Source: Serratia sp. UGAL515B_01
Lineage (GTDB): Bacteria > Pseudomonadota > Gammaproteobacteria > Enterobacterales > Enterobacteriaceae
Direction of reading: 5' to 3'
Assembly (NCBI RefSeq): GCF_033095805.1
Contig: NZ_CP109901.1
Span: 1,736,001-1,800,000 of the forward strand
Length of the DNA stretch: 64,000 bases
This document shows positions 41,462 to 50,860 of this stretch, piece by piece. The translations under genes were made by a program, and so were the position numbers. Positions within the stretch are counted from its first letter, which is position 1, and every line of letters begins with the position of its first letter. The notes under the pieces are model-generated. The model saw only the letters and a program-made list of their open reading frames with translations, did no database searches and was not told the DNA's origin.

Positions 41462-42493
41462 ATGACGATTAAAAAAATCACTATTACTGATGTTGCGCAA
41501 TTGGCAGGCGTATCCGTGACCACCGTTTCTTTGGTTTTGAGCGGTAAAGGTCGCATTTCTCACTCCACCATGACGCGTGTAAATCATGCGATTGAACAAC
41601 TCGGCTATGTTCGCAATCGCCAGGCAGCAACGTTGCGTGGAGGAGAATCCGGCGTCATCGGTCTTATATTGCGTGATATTTGCGAACCTTTTTATGCTGA
41701 AATGACTGCTGGTCTCAGTGAGATACTGGAAACCCACGGTAAAGTGTTGTTCCTTACCCAGAGTGGACGCGATGGCAAAGGACTTATGCGCTGTTTTGAT
41801 ACGTTATTGGAGCACGGTGTTGACGGTATGGTACTTGCCAGTGGTGTACGTTCTGTGCCCCATCTGAAAGAGAAAGCCGCAGAGCAGGGAGTTCCGCTTG
41901 TGTGTGCCGCACGTTCGAGCGGATTAGAGGGGGTGGATGTTGTTCGCCCAGATAATATGCAGGCAGCGAAAATGGCTACCGAATTACTTATTAAACGGGG
42001 ACACAGTCAGATCGCTTACCTAGGCGGATACAGTGACTCTCTGACTCGTGCGGAAAGATTAGGGGGATTCTGTGCCACGCTGGTGCAATATGGGCTGCCG
42101 TTCCGTTCTGAATGGATCGTTGAATGTGATTGCCATCAGAAAACTTCCGCAGAAGCTGCAGAAAATCTATTAAGGCAGCACCCAAATATCAGCGCACTTA
42201 TGTGCCATAAAGCCTCTGTCGCTTTGGGGGCCTACTTTGGTATCGTACGCAGCGGGCGCAGCATTGGTTCTGAAGGAATGGATAGTTTTTATGGTCAACA
42301 GGTCGCGCTGATAGGTTTTGGCGATGTACCTGAGGCCGAATTGACAGAACCTCCGTTGACCTTTATTTCCAGTTCTGCTCGCGACGTTGGCCGTAGTGCG
42401 GCTTCCAGGCTGTTGCAGCGTATCGGCGATGATACACTATCGCCGCAGAATGTAATCTTGCCACCGACTCTTATCAAGAGGGGATCTGCATGA
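41462..42493 (+). CDS. malI: MalI, LacI-family repressor of malXY
   Basis: MalI is a LacI/GalR-family repressor of malXY and of its own gene; its inducer is not known. The ATG at 41462 follows AGAGG and gives 343 residues (342 in E. coli); the ten extra upstream codons are not conserved. The helix-turn-helix ITDVAQLAGVSVTTVSLVLSG sits at the N-terminus, followed by a hinge and a periplasmic-binding-like domain. Its 3' end overlaps the convergent gene by 57 bases. Confidence 0.94.
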   Translation: MTIKKITITDVAQLAGVSVTTVSLVLSGKGRISHSTMTRVNHAIEQLGYVRNRQAATLRGGESGVIGLILRDICEPFYAEMTAGLSEILETHGKVLFLTQSGRDGKGLMRCFDTLLEHGVDGMVLASGVRSVPHLKEKAAEQGVPLVCAARSSGLEGVDVVRPDNMQAAKMATELLIKRGHSQIAYLGGYSDSLTRAERLGGFCATLVQYGLPFRSEWIVECDCHQKTSAEAAENLLRQHPNISALMCHKASVALGAYFGIVRSGRSIGSEGMDSFYGQQVALIGFGDVPEAELTEPPLTFISSSARDVGRSAASRLLQRIGDDTLSPQNVILPPTLIKRGSA

Positions 42494-42871
42494 GCATTTC
42501 ATGGAGCATGCAAGAGACCAGGTGTTTTTAACACCAGCCCCTGTAATATCTCCTGGATGCTGATCTTTATGCCATAGGTAAAGTGGACGACGGTTCAATG
42601 CCCATTGAAACTTTCCATCTTTACGTTCAATTTTTCCTAAACCTGGGGATCTTGAGCTCTCACCTGTGACCAACAGTGGAAGCCAAGCTTTGGCACACTC
42701 GTCATAGCAGCTAGATTGACCTTCCTTGTCGCTATCAAAGTGGTAAAGCGTCATACCTTGGCTATTGGTGTAAACTTGGCCTAATGACGTCTCTTTTATT
42801 GAGATATCAGAAGCAAAGGCTGAAAATGCCATGAAGCCGATAAGTACTGGAATAAAAAGAACTCTCATCAT
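42437..42871 (-). CDS. Secreted protein with YxFxxD repeats (COG4315 / lipoprotein_15-like)
   Basis: The 144-residue precursor has a signal peptide ending near AFA-S (about residue 21) but no lipobox. Its mature part carries the family pattern GMTLYHFDSDKEGQSSCYD (two cysteines following), then a second repeat around PLYLWHKDQHPGD. The function of this family is unknown. Relatives normally stop soon after the KNTW block. Here about 25 unrelated residues (ACSMKCSC...) follow and run into the 3' end of malI on the other strand. The original stop was probably lost to a frameshift or deletion. Confidence 0.7.
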   Translation of the reverse strand: MMRVLFIPVLIGFMAFSAFASDISIKETSLGQVYTNSQGMTLYHFDSDKEGQSSCYDECAKAWLPLLVTGESSRSPGLGKIERKDGKFQWALNRRPLYLWHKDQHPGDITGAGVKNTWSLACSMKCSCRSPLDKSRWQDYILRR

Positions 42872-43135
42872 TATTTACTTCTTTGAGTGTTTAATTTCTC
42901 TGATAGAGACGTTTGATGCGCGGTTCTGGATGCACTCAAAGAAAAATATTTTTATCACTTACTGGAATTGCATTTTTTGGTAAGGGGTTATTGAGCATCT
43001 AAGGTATGTAGTCTAGAGGTCACAAACTAACGACAGAATGAATGACAGTCTGAGATTGTGAGTCGTTTGTGGATTTGTAGATAGCGTGGTGGGAGGACGG
43101 CTTGCTGTTGGACATTCTCAATGGTTCGAGAAATA
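42872..43135. other. Gene-free stretch upstream of the small secreted protein
   Basis: No gene is visible. An open frame on the plus strand from 43086 into ydgA is a by-product of the ydgA tandem repeat. Confidence 0.5.
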
Positions 43136-43163
43136 CAGAGGCTCATTATTGTTTGAGCCTCTG
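43136..43163 (-). terminator. Probable terminator of ydgA
   Basis: A perfect 10-bp stem, CAGAGGCTCA / TGAGCCTCTG, with an 8-base loop lies 40 bases after the ydgA stop. Confidence 0.7.
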
Positions 43164-43202
43164 GGATGTTTTATTGGCCTAAAACTAATTAGCCTGGCTT
43201 AC

Positions 43203-45104
43203 CTAGTGAGCAGCGGCTTCATCCGGCTGCTCGGATTTTGGTGCTTCGGCGGGTTGTTCTACTTGTGGAGCTTGATCCGGCTGCTCGGATTTTGGTGCTT
43301 CGGCGGGTTGTTCTACTTGTGGAGCTTGATCCGGCTGCTCGGATTTTGGTGCTTCGGCGGGTTGCTCTGCTTGTGGAGCTTGATCCGGCTGCTCGGATTT
43401 TGGTGCTTCGGCGGGTTGCTCTGCTTGTGGAGCTTGATCCGGCTGCTCGGATTTTGGTGCTTCGGCGGGTTGCTCTGCTTGTGGAGCTTGATCCGGCTGC
43501 TCGGATTTTGGTGTTTCGCCGGGTTGCTCTACTTGTGGAGCTTCATCTGGCTGCTCGGATTTTGGTGTTTCGCCAGAATTTTCTGGTGGTGTAACTTCAT
43601 CTGGTTGTTCTGATTGCAGGTAGTCATCTCCTTCATCACCTGCTATACCAAACAGCCCAGTGAATGCAGGTAAGGACATTTTCTTACCATTGAGCTCAAT
43701 CTGATTATCTGCATAATGGAAGCTGTTGCTGATGATATCGTCTTTTAGTGTGATGAGCTGGAGTGCTTGTCCTAATGTAGCCAACTGCTGCAGTTGCATC
43801 TGTGCCATTTTTTGTGCATCTGCTTCACTATGCCCTTGCAGTTTTGCTGTTTGCGCCATGGCTTCTGCAGCCATTGATACTGGAATTTTCAGGTTTGCAT
43901 CAATTTTCTTCACGAAGCGAACGAGTGGTTGTTCAGATGTTTCTGCTGTCGTGCTGGCCTGAGCCGGATCAAGGAAATCAATACTGAGCGTAAACGAACT
44001 TTCGCCTTTGCTGTTTTGCCAACTGAGCGGCGCAATACTTAGACTTGGGTTGCCTTTCAGCAGTAGTGGCAAGTTCTTTAACAGCAAGGCTGCTGATTGC
44101 TGCTGATAGTCTTCCGGTGACAGCATTTCTCCATGCTGCAACAAGGCCATTGTTTGCTGATTGTAGCGTTCGCTAAACTCTTTCACTCCTTTGTCATCTA
44201 GATTGTTGATCTTCAGCAGCAGTTTACCAGAGCCAAAATTGTTCCCCTGAATCTTAATGGCATCTAGCGCGTAATTGATTTGCCCATCCAGTTTGCTGTC
44301 CTGCTCATCGAATTGGGTAGCCAGCTTTATGCCTTCCATCGACAAGGTTTCTTTTCCATCGATACTGACATTCAACTGCTTAAGGTTAACAGCTTGCTCG
44401 CCTAGGCTCAGATTGAACTGATTCTGATGTGTATTGCCTGTTAGCATCAGCCCTTGGAGTCTTATCTGGCCGATCTGACCGAACTGATTTGGTGCACTGA
44501 TGATGGTGCTGTCGTTGGTGACATCTAGTACGGTTGTTTTCATATCACGGCCAACGTCGGCATTAATTTTAGCGCCGCTGAACCTCAGTGAGTTTTTGTC
44601 TCCCCTGAACTCAACCGGGATTACATCAATCGTTGTTGCAGTGTCACCGCTGAAGGCAATGCGTGTTTCAGCAGAAAACAGCGATTGTCCTTTGGTTATT
44701 TCAAACAGTGTTTTGAGTCTTGGCGTGTTTTCCAGTTTAGAATGAACCGAGGCCAAGCTCGGGAGTAGATAGAGTTTTTTTAACTGGGCTACAGGAAATG
44801 GGCCATGACTGATCGTTTCAAGAAAAGCGATTTCTTCACCTGGTTTCAACTGGGCGTTATCCGTTGGGACGGAGTCATCAGCGCGTAAAACATAACGAGC
44901 CTGGCTACTGAACAGCCCTCGCTGGTAGTTTTCAAAACTTAGTTTTATCCCAGCGTTTGGCAGGTAAGACTTCAGTTCGCTGTTTGCGATTTCGACCATT
45001 TCCCCCATCCGCTGCTCTATCAACTTGCCGGTGTACCAGGAAGCTCCGGTCCATGCAGCACCGAGAACAACAATGATGCTGGCAGCGACTAACGATTTTT
45101 TCAT
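43203..45104 (-). CDS. ydgA: YdgA-family (DUF945) protein with a repeated acidic/proline tail
   Basis: The first 500 or so residues match E. coli YdgA (502 residues), a DUF945 protein with an N-terminal signal/anchor (about 2-22) that acts at the cell envelope; its role is poorly defined. After NGKKMSLPAFTGLFG the protein continues into a tail of 18-residue units, SEQPDQAPQAEQPAEAPK with variants. There are seven full units and a partial one ending DEAAAH, for a total of 633 residues. K-12 YdgA lacks this tail. I use the ATG at 45104, because the one at 45116 leaves no space for a ribosome site. It lies downstream of manA, as in E. coli. Confidence 0.9.
   Translation of the reverse strand: MKKSLVAASIIVVLGAAWTGASWYTGKLIEQRMGEMVEIANSELKSYLPNAGIKLSFENYQRGLFSSQARYVLRADDSVPTDNAQLKPGEEIAFLETISHGPFPVAQLKKLYLLPSLASVHSKLENTPRLKTLFEITKGQSLFSAETRIAFSGDTATTIDVIPVEFRGDKNSLRFSGAKINADVGRDMKTTVLDVTNDSTIISAPNQFGQIGQIRLQGLMLTGNTHQNQFNLSLGEQAVNLKQLNVSIDGKETLSMEGIKLATQFDEQDSKLDGQINYALDAIKIQGNNFGSGKLLLKINNLDDKGVKEFSERYNQQTMALLQHGEMLSPEDYQQQSAALLLKNLPLLLKGNPSLSIAPLSWQNSKGESSFTLSIDFLDPAQASTTAETSEQPLVRFVKKIDANLKIPVSMAAEAMAQTAKLQGHSEADAQKMAQMQLQQLATLGQALQLITLKDDIISNSFHYADNQIELNGKKMSLPAFTGLFGIAGDEGDDYLQSEQPDEVTPPENSGETPKSEQPDEAPQVEQPGETPKSEQPDQAPQAEQPAEAPKSEQPDQAPQAEQPAEAPKSEQPDQAPQAEQPAEAPKSEQPDQAPQVEQPAEAPKSEQPDQAPQVEQPAEAPKSEQPDEAAAH
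43218..43613 (-). repeat. 54-bp tandem repeat at the 3' end of ydgA
   Basis: Seven head-to-tail 54-bp units plus a partial one encode 18-residue blocks rich in Pro, Glu and Gln. The five units nearest the C-terminus are nearly identical in DNA; the two nearest the main domain are diverged. The unit is a multiple of three, so copy changes keep the reading frame. Recent expansion at the 3' side is the likely history. Confidence 0.95.
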
Positions 45105-45201
45105 AGTTCTGTTCATCCTTTTTTAAGCCATCTAGATAAATAAGATGGATGGGCAAGTTGTGACTGTAAAAAAGCCCGTAGGCGTTTTATTGTGGCGGTA
45201 A

Positions 45202-45240
45202 CCGGTAAACTTTGGCAACTTATTTGCCAAAGTTTACCGG
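45202..45240. terminator. Perfect 16-bp hairpin after manA
   Basis: CCGGTAAACTTTGGCA and its exact complement flank a 7-base loop, three bases past the manA stop. No T run follows on the minus strand, so it may be an RNA-stabilising or processing element and not a true terminator. Confidence 0.5.
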
Positions 45241-45243
45241 GAG

Positions 45244-46422
45244 TTAAGACAAATTATTATAAACGCGGGCAATACGACCACTGCCAGTCACGTTAACTGG
45301 GGACTCAAAGGCAGCAATAAAGCAGGATTCACCGGGTGTTAGCGTTACCTGTTGGCCCAGTTTTTCCAGGGTAGCAGCACCGTCTACGCAGAACACGATA
45401 GCGGCACTATTCTGGTTGAGTGGCTGAGTCGTAGCGGAAAGATCGTGTAAGGAGAAAGCGAAATCATCAACGGGAATAGGGAAGAACAACTCATTGCCAC
45501 GTTTTTCTGGCTGAGTCAGTAAGCCTGACGCGGGTTGCGGGCGAAACTGCAGATTGGCAAGCAACTCAGGAATATCAATGAATTTTGGCGTTAAGCCAGC
45601 ACGCAATACGTTATCCGAGTTAGCCATCACTTCAAGCGCTACGCCATTCAAGTAAGCATGCGGTGTTTCGGCATACAAGAACATGGCTTCACCGGGAGCC
45701 AGTTTGACAACATTAAGTAACAGAGGAGAGAACAATCCGTTATCGTCGGGATAAAAACGGGCGATAAAACGAATCGTCTCCCACGGCTCTCCATGTTGAT
45801 TGTTTAACGCGGCTTTTAAAACACCAAGGGCTCGGGTCTTCTGCTCGCCGCTCATGCCCAGCAGACTGGCAAATAGGGTCGCTAGGTGGGCGGTATCGGG
45901 TTGTTGGAGAAAAGTAGCGATATCATGATGTGCACCTGAAATAGGCTGCAGCAAAGAAACGATATCTGAAAGCTCGCGGAAGCCATTCATAGCCAGAAAA
46001 GGCGTCAAGGCAAAAACCAGCTCCGGTTTATGATTGGGATCTTTATAGTTGCGTTCAGCGGCATCCAGAGGAATACCTGCGACATTCTCTTTGGCAAAAC
46101 CTGACTCGGCGGCGGTTTTACTTGGGTGAACTTGAATGGATAGTGGTTGTTCCGCACACAGTACTTTAAACAGGAAAGGTAATTCACCAAAACGCTGTGC
46201 TACATTGGCACCCAGCTGTTTTGGTTGGTCTGTATCAATCATGTCACGCAGTGATTGCAGATTTCCTGCGGCATCCTCAACTTGTGAACTGCTTTTAGGG
46301 TGTGCCCCCATCCACAACTCCGCCATAGGCTTACCTGCTGGATTGGCAATGTCATAAAGTCGGGTTAACGCATCAAAACTGCCCCATGCGTAATTTTGTA
46401 TGGTATTGACCATTTTTTGCAT
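45244..46422 (-). CDS. manA: Mannose-6-phosphate isomerase ManA
   Basis: ManA is a zinc enzyme that interconverts mannose-6-phosphate and fructose-6-phosphate, linking mannose use to glycolysis and GDP-mannose synthesis. The ATG at 46422 (MQKMVNTIQNYAWGS) gives 392 residues, as in E. coli (391); the upstream open codons are not conserved. Zinc ligands are seen at Gln97 and His99 (SIQVHPSK) and Glu134 (HKPELVFALTPF), with a later His in YAETPHAYLNG. It is divergent from fumC; fumA, which sits between them in E. coli, is absent. Confidence 0.95.
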   Translation of the reverse strand: MQKMVNTIQNYAWGSFDALTRLYDIANPAGKPMAELWMGAHPKSSSQVEDAAGNLQSLRDMIDTDQPKQLGANVAQRFGELPFLFKVLCAEQPLSIQVHPSKTAAESGFAKENVAGIPLDAAERNYKDPNHKPELVFALTPFLAMNGFRELSDIVSLLQPISGAHHDIATFLQQPDTAHLATLFASLLGMSGEQKTRALGVLKAALNNQHGEPWETIRFIARFYPDDNGLFSPLLLNVVKLAPGEAMFLYAETPHAYLNGVALEVMANSDNVLRAGLTPKFIDIPELLANLQFRPQPASGLLTQPEKRGNELFFPIPVDDFAFSLHDLSATTQPLNQNSAAIVFCVDGAATLEKLGQQVTLTPGESCFIAAFESPVNVTGSGRIARVYNNLS

Positions 46423-46622
46423 GATTAATGTCCTGCTTACTCGAGAAAATTGCGCTAAGTAAACAATGCGAGGCAAGCACATGCAAGTCGCGATGTCTAA
46501 AAATGCGCATAATTCAGAGTGGTAATGCGAATAATTACTATCTCACTATACTAAGGGCTTACCAACGGGTTTTTGCTCATTGGTATTTCTTCACTTTCAG
46601 TGATTGTGCAAAGGAGGTTGTG

Positions 46623-48020
46623 ATGGCAGGTATTCGTATTGAAAAAGACTCAATGGGTCCCATTGAAGTTCCTAGCAATCGGCTTTGGGGCGCGCAAACG
46701 CAACGTTCGTTAGAACACTTCCATATTTCTTCAGAGAAAATGCCCAGCACACTGATCCATGCGTTGGCGTTAACCAAGCGTGCGGCTGCCAGTGTCAATA
46801 TGGACTTGGGATTACTGCCTGCCGAACGTGGGAGCGCTATTATTCAGGCAGCAGATGAAGTGTTGGCAGATAAACACTCTGGGGAGTTTCCTCTGTCTAT
46901 TTGGCAAACTGGTTCTGGTACTCAGACCAATATGAATATGAATGAGGTATTGGCAAACCGCGCTAGCGAATTATTGGGTGGTGTGCGAGGGGAGGGGCGG
47001 AAAATACATCCTAATGATGATGTCAACAAAAGCCAAAGCTCGAACGACGTTTTCCCCACTGCGATGCATGTTGCAGCTGTGATCGCTGTGCGTGAACATC
47101 TGATCCCTGAACTGAAGAATTTGCATAGCACAATGAATGCTAAGGCTGAAGCTTTCCACGATGTTGTCAAAATAGGTCGTACGCATTTACAGGATGCAAC
47201 GCCATTGACACTCGGCCAGGAGATTTCTGGCTGGGCTGCGATGCTGAAATATAATCTTAAGCACATCGAAAACAGCTTAGCGCATATCTGTGAATTGGCA
47301 TTGGGGGGAACAGCGGTCGGTACCGGGCTAAATACTCACCCAGAATATGCCTTACGCGTAGCCCAAAAGTTGGCAGAACTGACAGCACAGCCTTTCGTTA
47401 CAGCACCTAACAAATTTGAAGCTCTGGCAACCTGCGACGCCCTGGTGCATGGGCACGGGGCACTGAAAGGGTTGGCTGCTTCGTTGATGAAAATTGCCAA
47501 TGATGTACGTTGGTTGGCCTCTGGCCCTCGCTGTGGGATCGGTGAAATCGCGATCCCGGAAAACGAGCCTGGAAGTTCAATTATGCCAGGGAAGGTCAAC
47601 CCCACACAGTGTGAGGCAATGACCATGCTTTGTGCTCAGGTGTTAGGTAACGATGTGTCTGTGAATATTGGTGGTGCATCCGGTAATTTTGAATTGAACG
47701 TGTTTCGCCCGATGGTAATCCACAATTATCTGCAGTCGGTGCGACTATTGGCTGATGGCATGCGTAGTTTCAATGAGCACTGTGCTGTTGGGATTGAACC
47801 GAATCGCGAACGCATCAGCCAACTGCTCAACGAATCTCTGATGCTGGTGACGGCGCTGAATACTCACATTGGTTATGATAAAGCCGCTGAGATTGCCAAA
47901 AAGGCCCACAAAGAAGGGATAACGCTAAAAGCTTCGGCCTTAATGCTGGGTTACCTTACGGAGCAACAGTTTGATGAGTGGGTGCGGCCAGAAGATATGG
48001 TCGGCAGTATGGAAAAATGA
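46623..48020 (+). CDS. fumC: Fumarate hydratase class II FumC
   Basis: FumC interconverts fumarate and malate in the TCA cycle and, lacking an iron-sulfur cluster, tolerates oxidative stress. The ATG at 46623 follows a strong AAAGGAGG site and gives 465 residues (467 in E. coli); the much longer open frame is not real. It carries the signature [11 protein letters not shown] and the TSSNDxxPT-like block [12 protein letters not shown]. It converges with tus. Confidence 0.97.
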   Translation: MAGIRIEKDSMGPIEVPSNRLWGAQTQRSLEHFHISSEKMPSTLIHALALTKRAAASVNMDLGLLPAERGSAIIQAADEVLADKHSGEFPLSIWQTGSGTQTNMNMNEVLANRASELLGGVRGEGRKIHPNDDVNKSQSSNDVFPTAMHVAAVIAVREHLIPELKNLHSTMNAKAEAFHDVVKIGRTHLQDATPLTLGQEISGWAAMLKYNLKHIENSLAHICELALGGTAVGTGLNTHPEYALRVAQKLAELTAQPFVTAPNKFEALATCDALVHGHGALKGLAASLMKIANDVRWLASGPRCGIGEIAIPENEPGSSIMPGKVNPTQCEAMTMLCAQVLGNDVSVNIGGASGNFELNVFRPMVIHNYLQSVRLLADGMRSFNEHCAVGIEPNRERISQLLNESLMLVTALNTHIGYDKAAEIAKKAHKEGITLKASALMLGYLTEQQFDEWVRPEDMVGSMEK

Positions 48021-48096
48021 ACATACTTCAATATTATCGGTAACTGTCGGCTGATGAGTATGCCTTTCATGAGTTAAAGATTGTGAACGCGGTTTG

Positions 48097-48130
48097 ATTA
48101 CGGTCCAAAATCATCACTTTGGACCGTAAT
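48097..48130. terminator. Convergent hairpin between fumC and tus
   Basis: A perfect 13-bp stem, ATTACGGTCCAAA and its complement with an 8-base loop, lies 77 bases after fumC and 28 bases before the tus stop. T runs are weak. Confidence 0.6.
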
Positions 48131-48158
48131 TCGAATTATTTAGAGTCTAAGGGACTGC

Positions 48159-49085
48159 CTAGCCTAGATACAGATGAAGGCGTTTTACTACCAAGCGTAG
48201 AGGCTTTGCGTCCGGTTTGTATTTGTGTTTGATTTTTGTGGCATCGTAATTGAGCAAATCACCAATTTTGGGTACTTGCGCCCCAAAATCTTGCTGACAT
48301 AGTGCGATCAAGGGCAATGGGCAGGGGTGTTGTACCTGTTTCTGTTGCGGCTGATACCACACGCGAGCGATCGGTTGTACTTTTACCGGCCGTTTGATTT
48401 TCAACACGGCATTTTGCGGCAAACGGCTAATGTCGTTCCATTCTCTGCTCACCAATTCGGCCCACTGTTCGCTACTGTATGGTGGGACAGAACGCCCGGC
48501 TTTGATGCTTTTCTCCAACTGAGCAAGAATATCGTCGCGTTTTACATTCTTGATAATGTTTTTGTTTGCCCAGCCGAAGCGAACGGAGTCTGGGTTGGTG
48601 AGCAGGGTGATCGAACGATATGCGCTAAGTGTGATCAACCCTCTCAAGTGGTTGTGTACAAAGTCAAAGCGCTGTTCAGGTGCCAGCCCTGATTCTATGG
48701 TAATAATCTGTTCCAACTCTGCTTTCAGGCGATTTATCTGTGCAATGAGTTGCTGTATAGCGAGATACTCCGTCTGCTCAACGGCGAGACAAATCACGCC
48801 GGGTAATCGGACGGCCGCTTTGCTGCTGACATGTTGTGGGCTATGGTGGATAAACAACCGCTGATAATGCTCTAGTGCTAAATCACGAGCTGCCTGACCA
48901 ACATGTTGTTCTACTTGGATCTGTTCGACAGCGTTGTGTTCCTGACCTTTTTCGATTTCAGGCAGACTGAATACACGAGCAGCCAGCAAACGTAGTGGCT
49001 GAATTTGCTGGTGGAGTAAGGAAAGCAACTGCTCTAATTCGGCAAAACGTAAGTTCATTCGACCAATAAGGTCATACCTATCCAT
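48159..49085 (-). CDS. tus: Tus, DNA replication terminus site-binding protein
   Basis: Tus binds Ter sites as a monomer and stops replication forks from one direction. The ATG at 49085 (MDRYDLIGRMNLRFAELEQ) gives 308 residues, as in E. coli (309). The highly conserved DNA-binding region SVRFGWANKNIIKN, the block NAVLKIKRPVKVQPIARVWY and the ending LRLVVKRLHLYLG are intact. An open frame starting ten codons earlier lies inside the Ter site and is not expected to be used. Its promoter is covered by the Ter site, so autorepression is expected. Confidence 0.95.
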   Translation of the reverse strand: MDRYDLIGRMNLRFAELEQLLSLLHQQIQPLRLLAARVFSLPEIEKGQEHNAVEQIQVEQHVGQAARDLALEHYQRLFIHHSPQHVSSKAAVRLPGVICLAVEQTEYLAIQQLIAQINRLKAELEQIITIESGLAPEQRFDFVHNHLRGLITLSAYRSITLLTNPDSVRFGWANKNIIKNVKRDDILAQLEKSIKAGRSVPPYSSEQWAELVSREWNDISRLPQNAVLKIKRPVKVQPIARVWYQPQQKQVQHPCPLPLIALCQQDFGAQVPKIGDLLNYDATKIKHKYKPDAKPLRLVVKRLHLYLG

Positions 49086-49095
49086 AATCACCTCA

Positions 49096-49118
49096 TTTTT
49101 AGTTACAACATACATTTG
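49096..49118 (-). promoter_or_regulatory. Replication termination site (Ter, TerB-like)
   Basis: On the minus strand GTATGTTGTAACTAAA matches the TerB core perfectly, including the invariant G:C pair used in the locked complex. It lies 11 bases upstream of tus, exactly where TerB sits in E. coli. By comparison with TerB, its blocking face points away from tus, so forks arriving from higher window coordinates should be arrested. Confidence 0.92.
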
Positions 49119-49225
49119 TTATAGAATAATAAAAAGTGAAAACTTCAGCCACCGAATCATTTTTAATACCCAGCAAGCAAAGCTTTATAGGGAAAAATCC
49201 ATCTACGGTATATAAGGATAAATTG

Positions 49226-50509
49226 TCAAAAGCTAATAGCTTCAGGGAGTTTTTTCAAAAAATAGGCAACGAGTAGAGCTAAAAGCAACATGAAGCTGAT
49301 AAAGAACACTACGCCGCTCCAGCCAATAATGTGCCAGAACACACCACCTAATGTACCTGCAACACTAGAACCAACGTAATAACAGAACAGATAAAGAGAG
49401 GAGGCCTGCCCCTTGGCTCGGCGTGCTCGCCGACCAATCCAACTGCTGGCGACCGAATGTGAAGCAAAGAAACCCGCGGTAAATAACATCATTCCTAAAA
49501 AAATTATTGATAGTGGCGCCAAGGCGGTTATAAGTATCCCGATCAGCATAATAAGAATCGAAACCTGCAATACAGGGCCACGACCAAACCGAGATGTCAG
49601 TGCACCGGCCTTCGGCGAACTATATGAGCCGGTAAGGTAAACGACCGATAACAAACCAACAATCGCTTGGCTTAGTTGGTAAGGGCTATCTAGTAAACGG
49701 TAACCAATGTAATTAAACATAGTGACAAAACTTCCCATTAGCAGGAAGCCTTCAGCAAACAACAGCGGTAATCCCTTATCATGCCAGTGTAATTTGAAGT
49801 TAATTAACAACGTGCGCGGGCGCAATGAACTGGCTCGAAAATGTTTGGAGGCGGGAAGAATACGCCAGAACATACAGGCAGCGGCCAGAGCAAACAGCCC
49901 AATCACTGCCAGCGAGACCCGCCAAGAGAAAAAATCACTGATTACACCCGTCACTAGGCGTCCACTCATTCCACCAATTGAGTTGCCACTGATATACAAC
50001 CCCATCGAAAAGGCAACGAAACTAGGATGGATCTCCTCACTGAGATAGGTCATGCCAACCGCTGCAACCCCACTTAATGAAAGTCCAATTAATGCCCGCA
50101 TTAGCAATATACCGTGCCAACTGCTCATGAAAGAACATATTAGTGTGCAGATTGCTGCCAACAACAAAGCCACTACCATCACCGATTTACGTCCAATCGC
50201 ATCGGATAATGGGCCAGTAAACATCAAGCCAATGGCCAACAGCCCGGTGGAAAAAGAGAGAGAAAGGCTACTTTCGGCTGGAGATATGCCAAAGTCTTGA
50301 GAAAGAACCGGCAATATAGGTTGTACGCAGTAAAGTAGAGCAAATGTCGCAAGCCCGGCAGAGAATAAAGCCAACGTGACGCGCATGAATTGGGGAGTAC
50401 CGCGTTCGATATAGGGGAGTTTACTTAACGTTGAACGTTGCGTCTTTGGCTCGCTATTTGCAGAGAGTACTGACGGTTCACTAGCTGCAAAACGCGAAGG
50501 GGTTGTCAC
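49226..50509 (-). CDS. ynfM: YnfM, major facilitator superfamily transporter
   Basis: This 427-residue, 12-segment MFS protein closely follows E. coli YnfM, whose substrate is uncertain (an arabinose or drug exporter role has been suggested). After a hydrophilic leader of about 35 residues come ERGTPQFMRVTLALFSAGLA, the loop motif GPLSDAIGRKSVM between segments 2 and 3, and GMTYLSEEIHPSFVAF. In E. coli the LysR gene ynfL separates ynfM and mlc; it is missing here. Confidence 0.9.
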   Translation of the reverse strand: MTTPSRFAASEPSVLSANSEPKTQRSTLSKLPYIERGTPQFMRVTLALFSAGLATFALLYCVQPILPVLSQDFGISPAESSLSLSFSTGLLAIGLMFTGPLSDAIGRKSVMVVALLLAAICTLICSFMSSWHGILLMRALIGLSLSGVAAVGMTYLSEEIHPSFVAFSMGLYISGNSIGGMSGRLVTGVISDFFSWRVSLAVIGLFALAAACMFWRILPASKHFRASSLRPRTLLINFKLHWHDKGLPLLFAEGFLLMGSFVTMFNYIGYRLLDSPYQLSQAIVGLLSVVYLTGSYSSPKAGALTSRFGRGPVLQVSILIMLIGILITALAPLSIIFLGMMLFTAGFFASHSVASSWIGRRARRAKGQASSLYLFCYYVGSSVAGTLGGVFWHIIGWSGVVFFISFMLLLALLVAYFLKKLPEAISF

Positions 50510-50860
50510 AGTATTTCCTTACCGGATGGGAGAGGCTAAAAATCATCTTAAGCCTCTGATGATAAGAAGAGGGTGGCTTTTTGTCTAGGCTGTATCTCTT
50601 GATTGACCTGCCAGCATTAATATTCTCAGGGGGTTCTTTCCGAGAAAAATCTATCACAATCACTAAAAATTTTATGAACGCTGCAACCAACACATTAGTC
50701 ATCGTCAAAAAAAGCACGGATCTGATGTTTTTTCGGCTGACAATTCATTAGGTTGTGCTATGAATCACATAATGAATCAAATAGTTGACGCTTAATTCCA
50801 AAAAACTCACGATACCCTTAGTCTTCATTTAGATACGTGAAAAATATTAGGAGTAGGTTT
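50510..50860. other. Divergent promoter gap between ynfM and mlc
   Basis: About 350 bases hold no gene. In E. coli the regulator gene ynfL occupies this place. I cannot recognise any of its sequence here, so it was either lost cleanly or never present. Confidence 0.5.

Noticed and set aside
43086..43613. Plus-strand open frame of 175 codons with RLLGFWCFGGL repeats (and another of 118 codons)
   Set aside because: It is the antisense reading of the ydgA 54-bp repeat. The unit length is a multiple of three with no stops, so every frame stays open. No ribosome site or homology.
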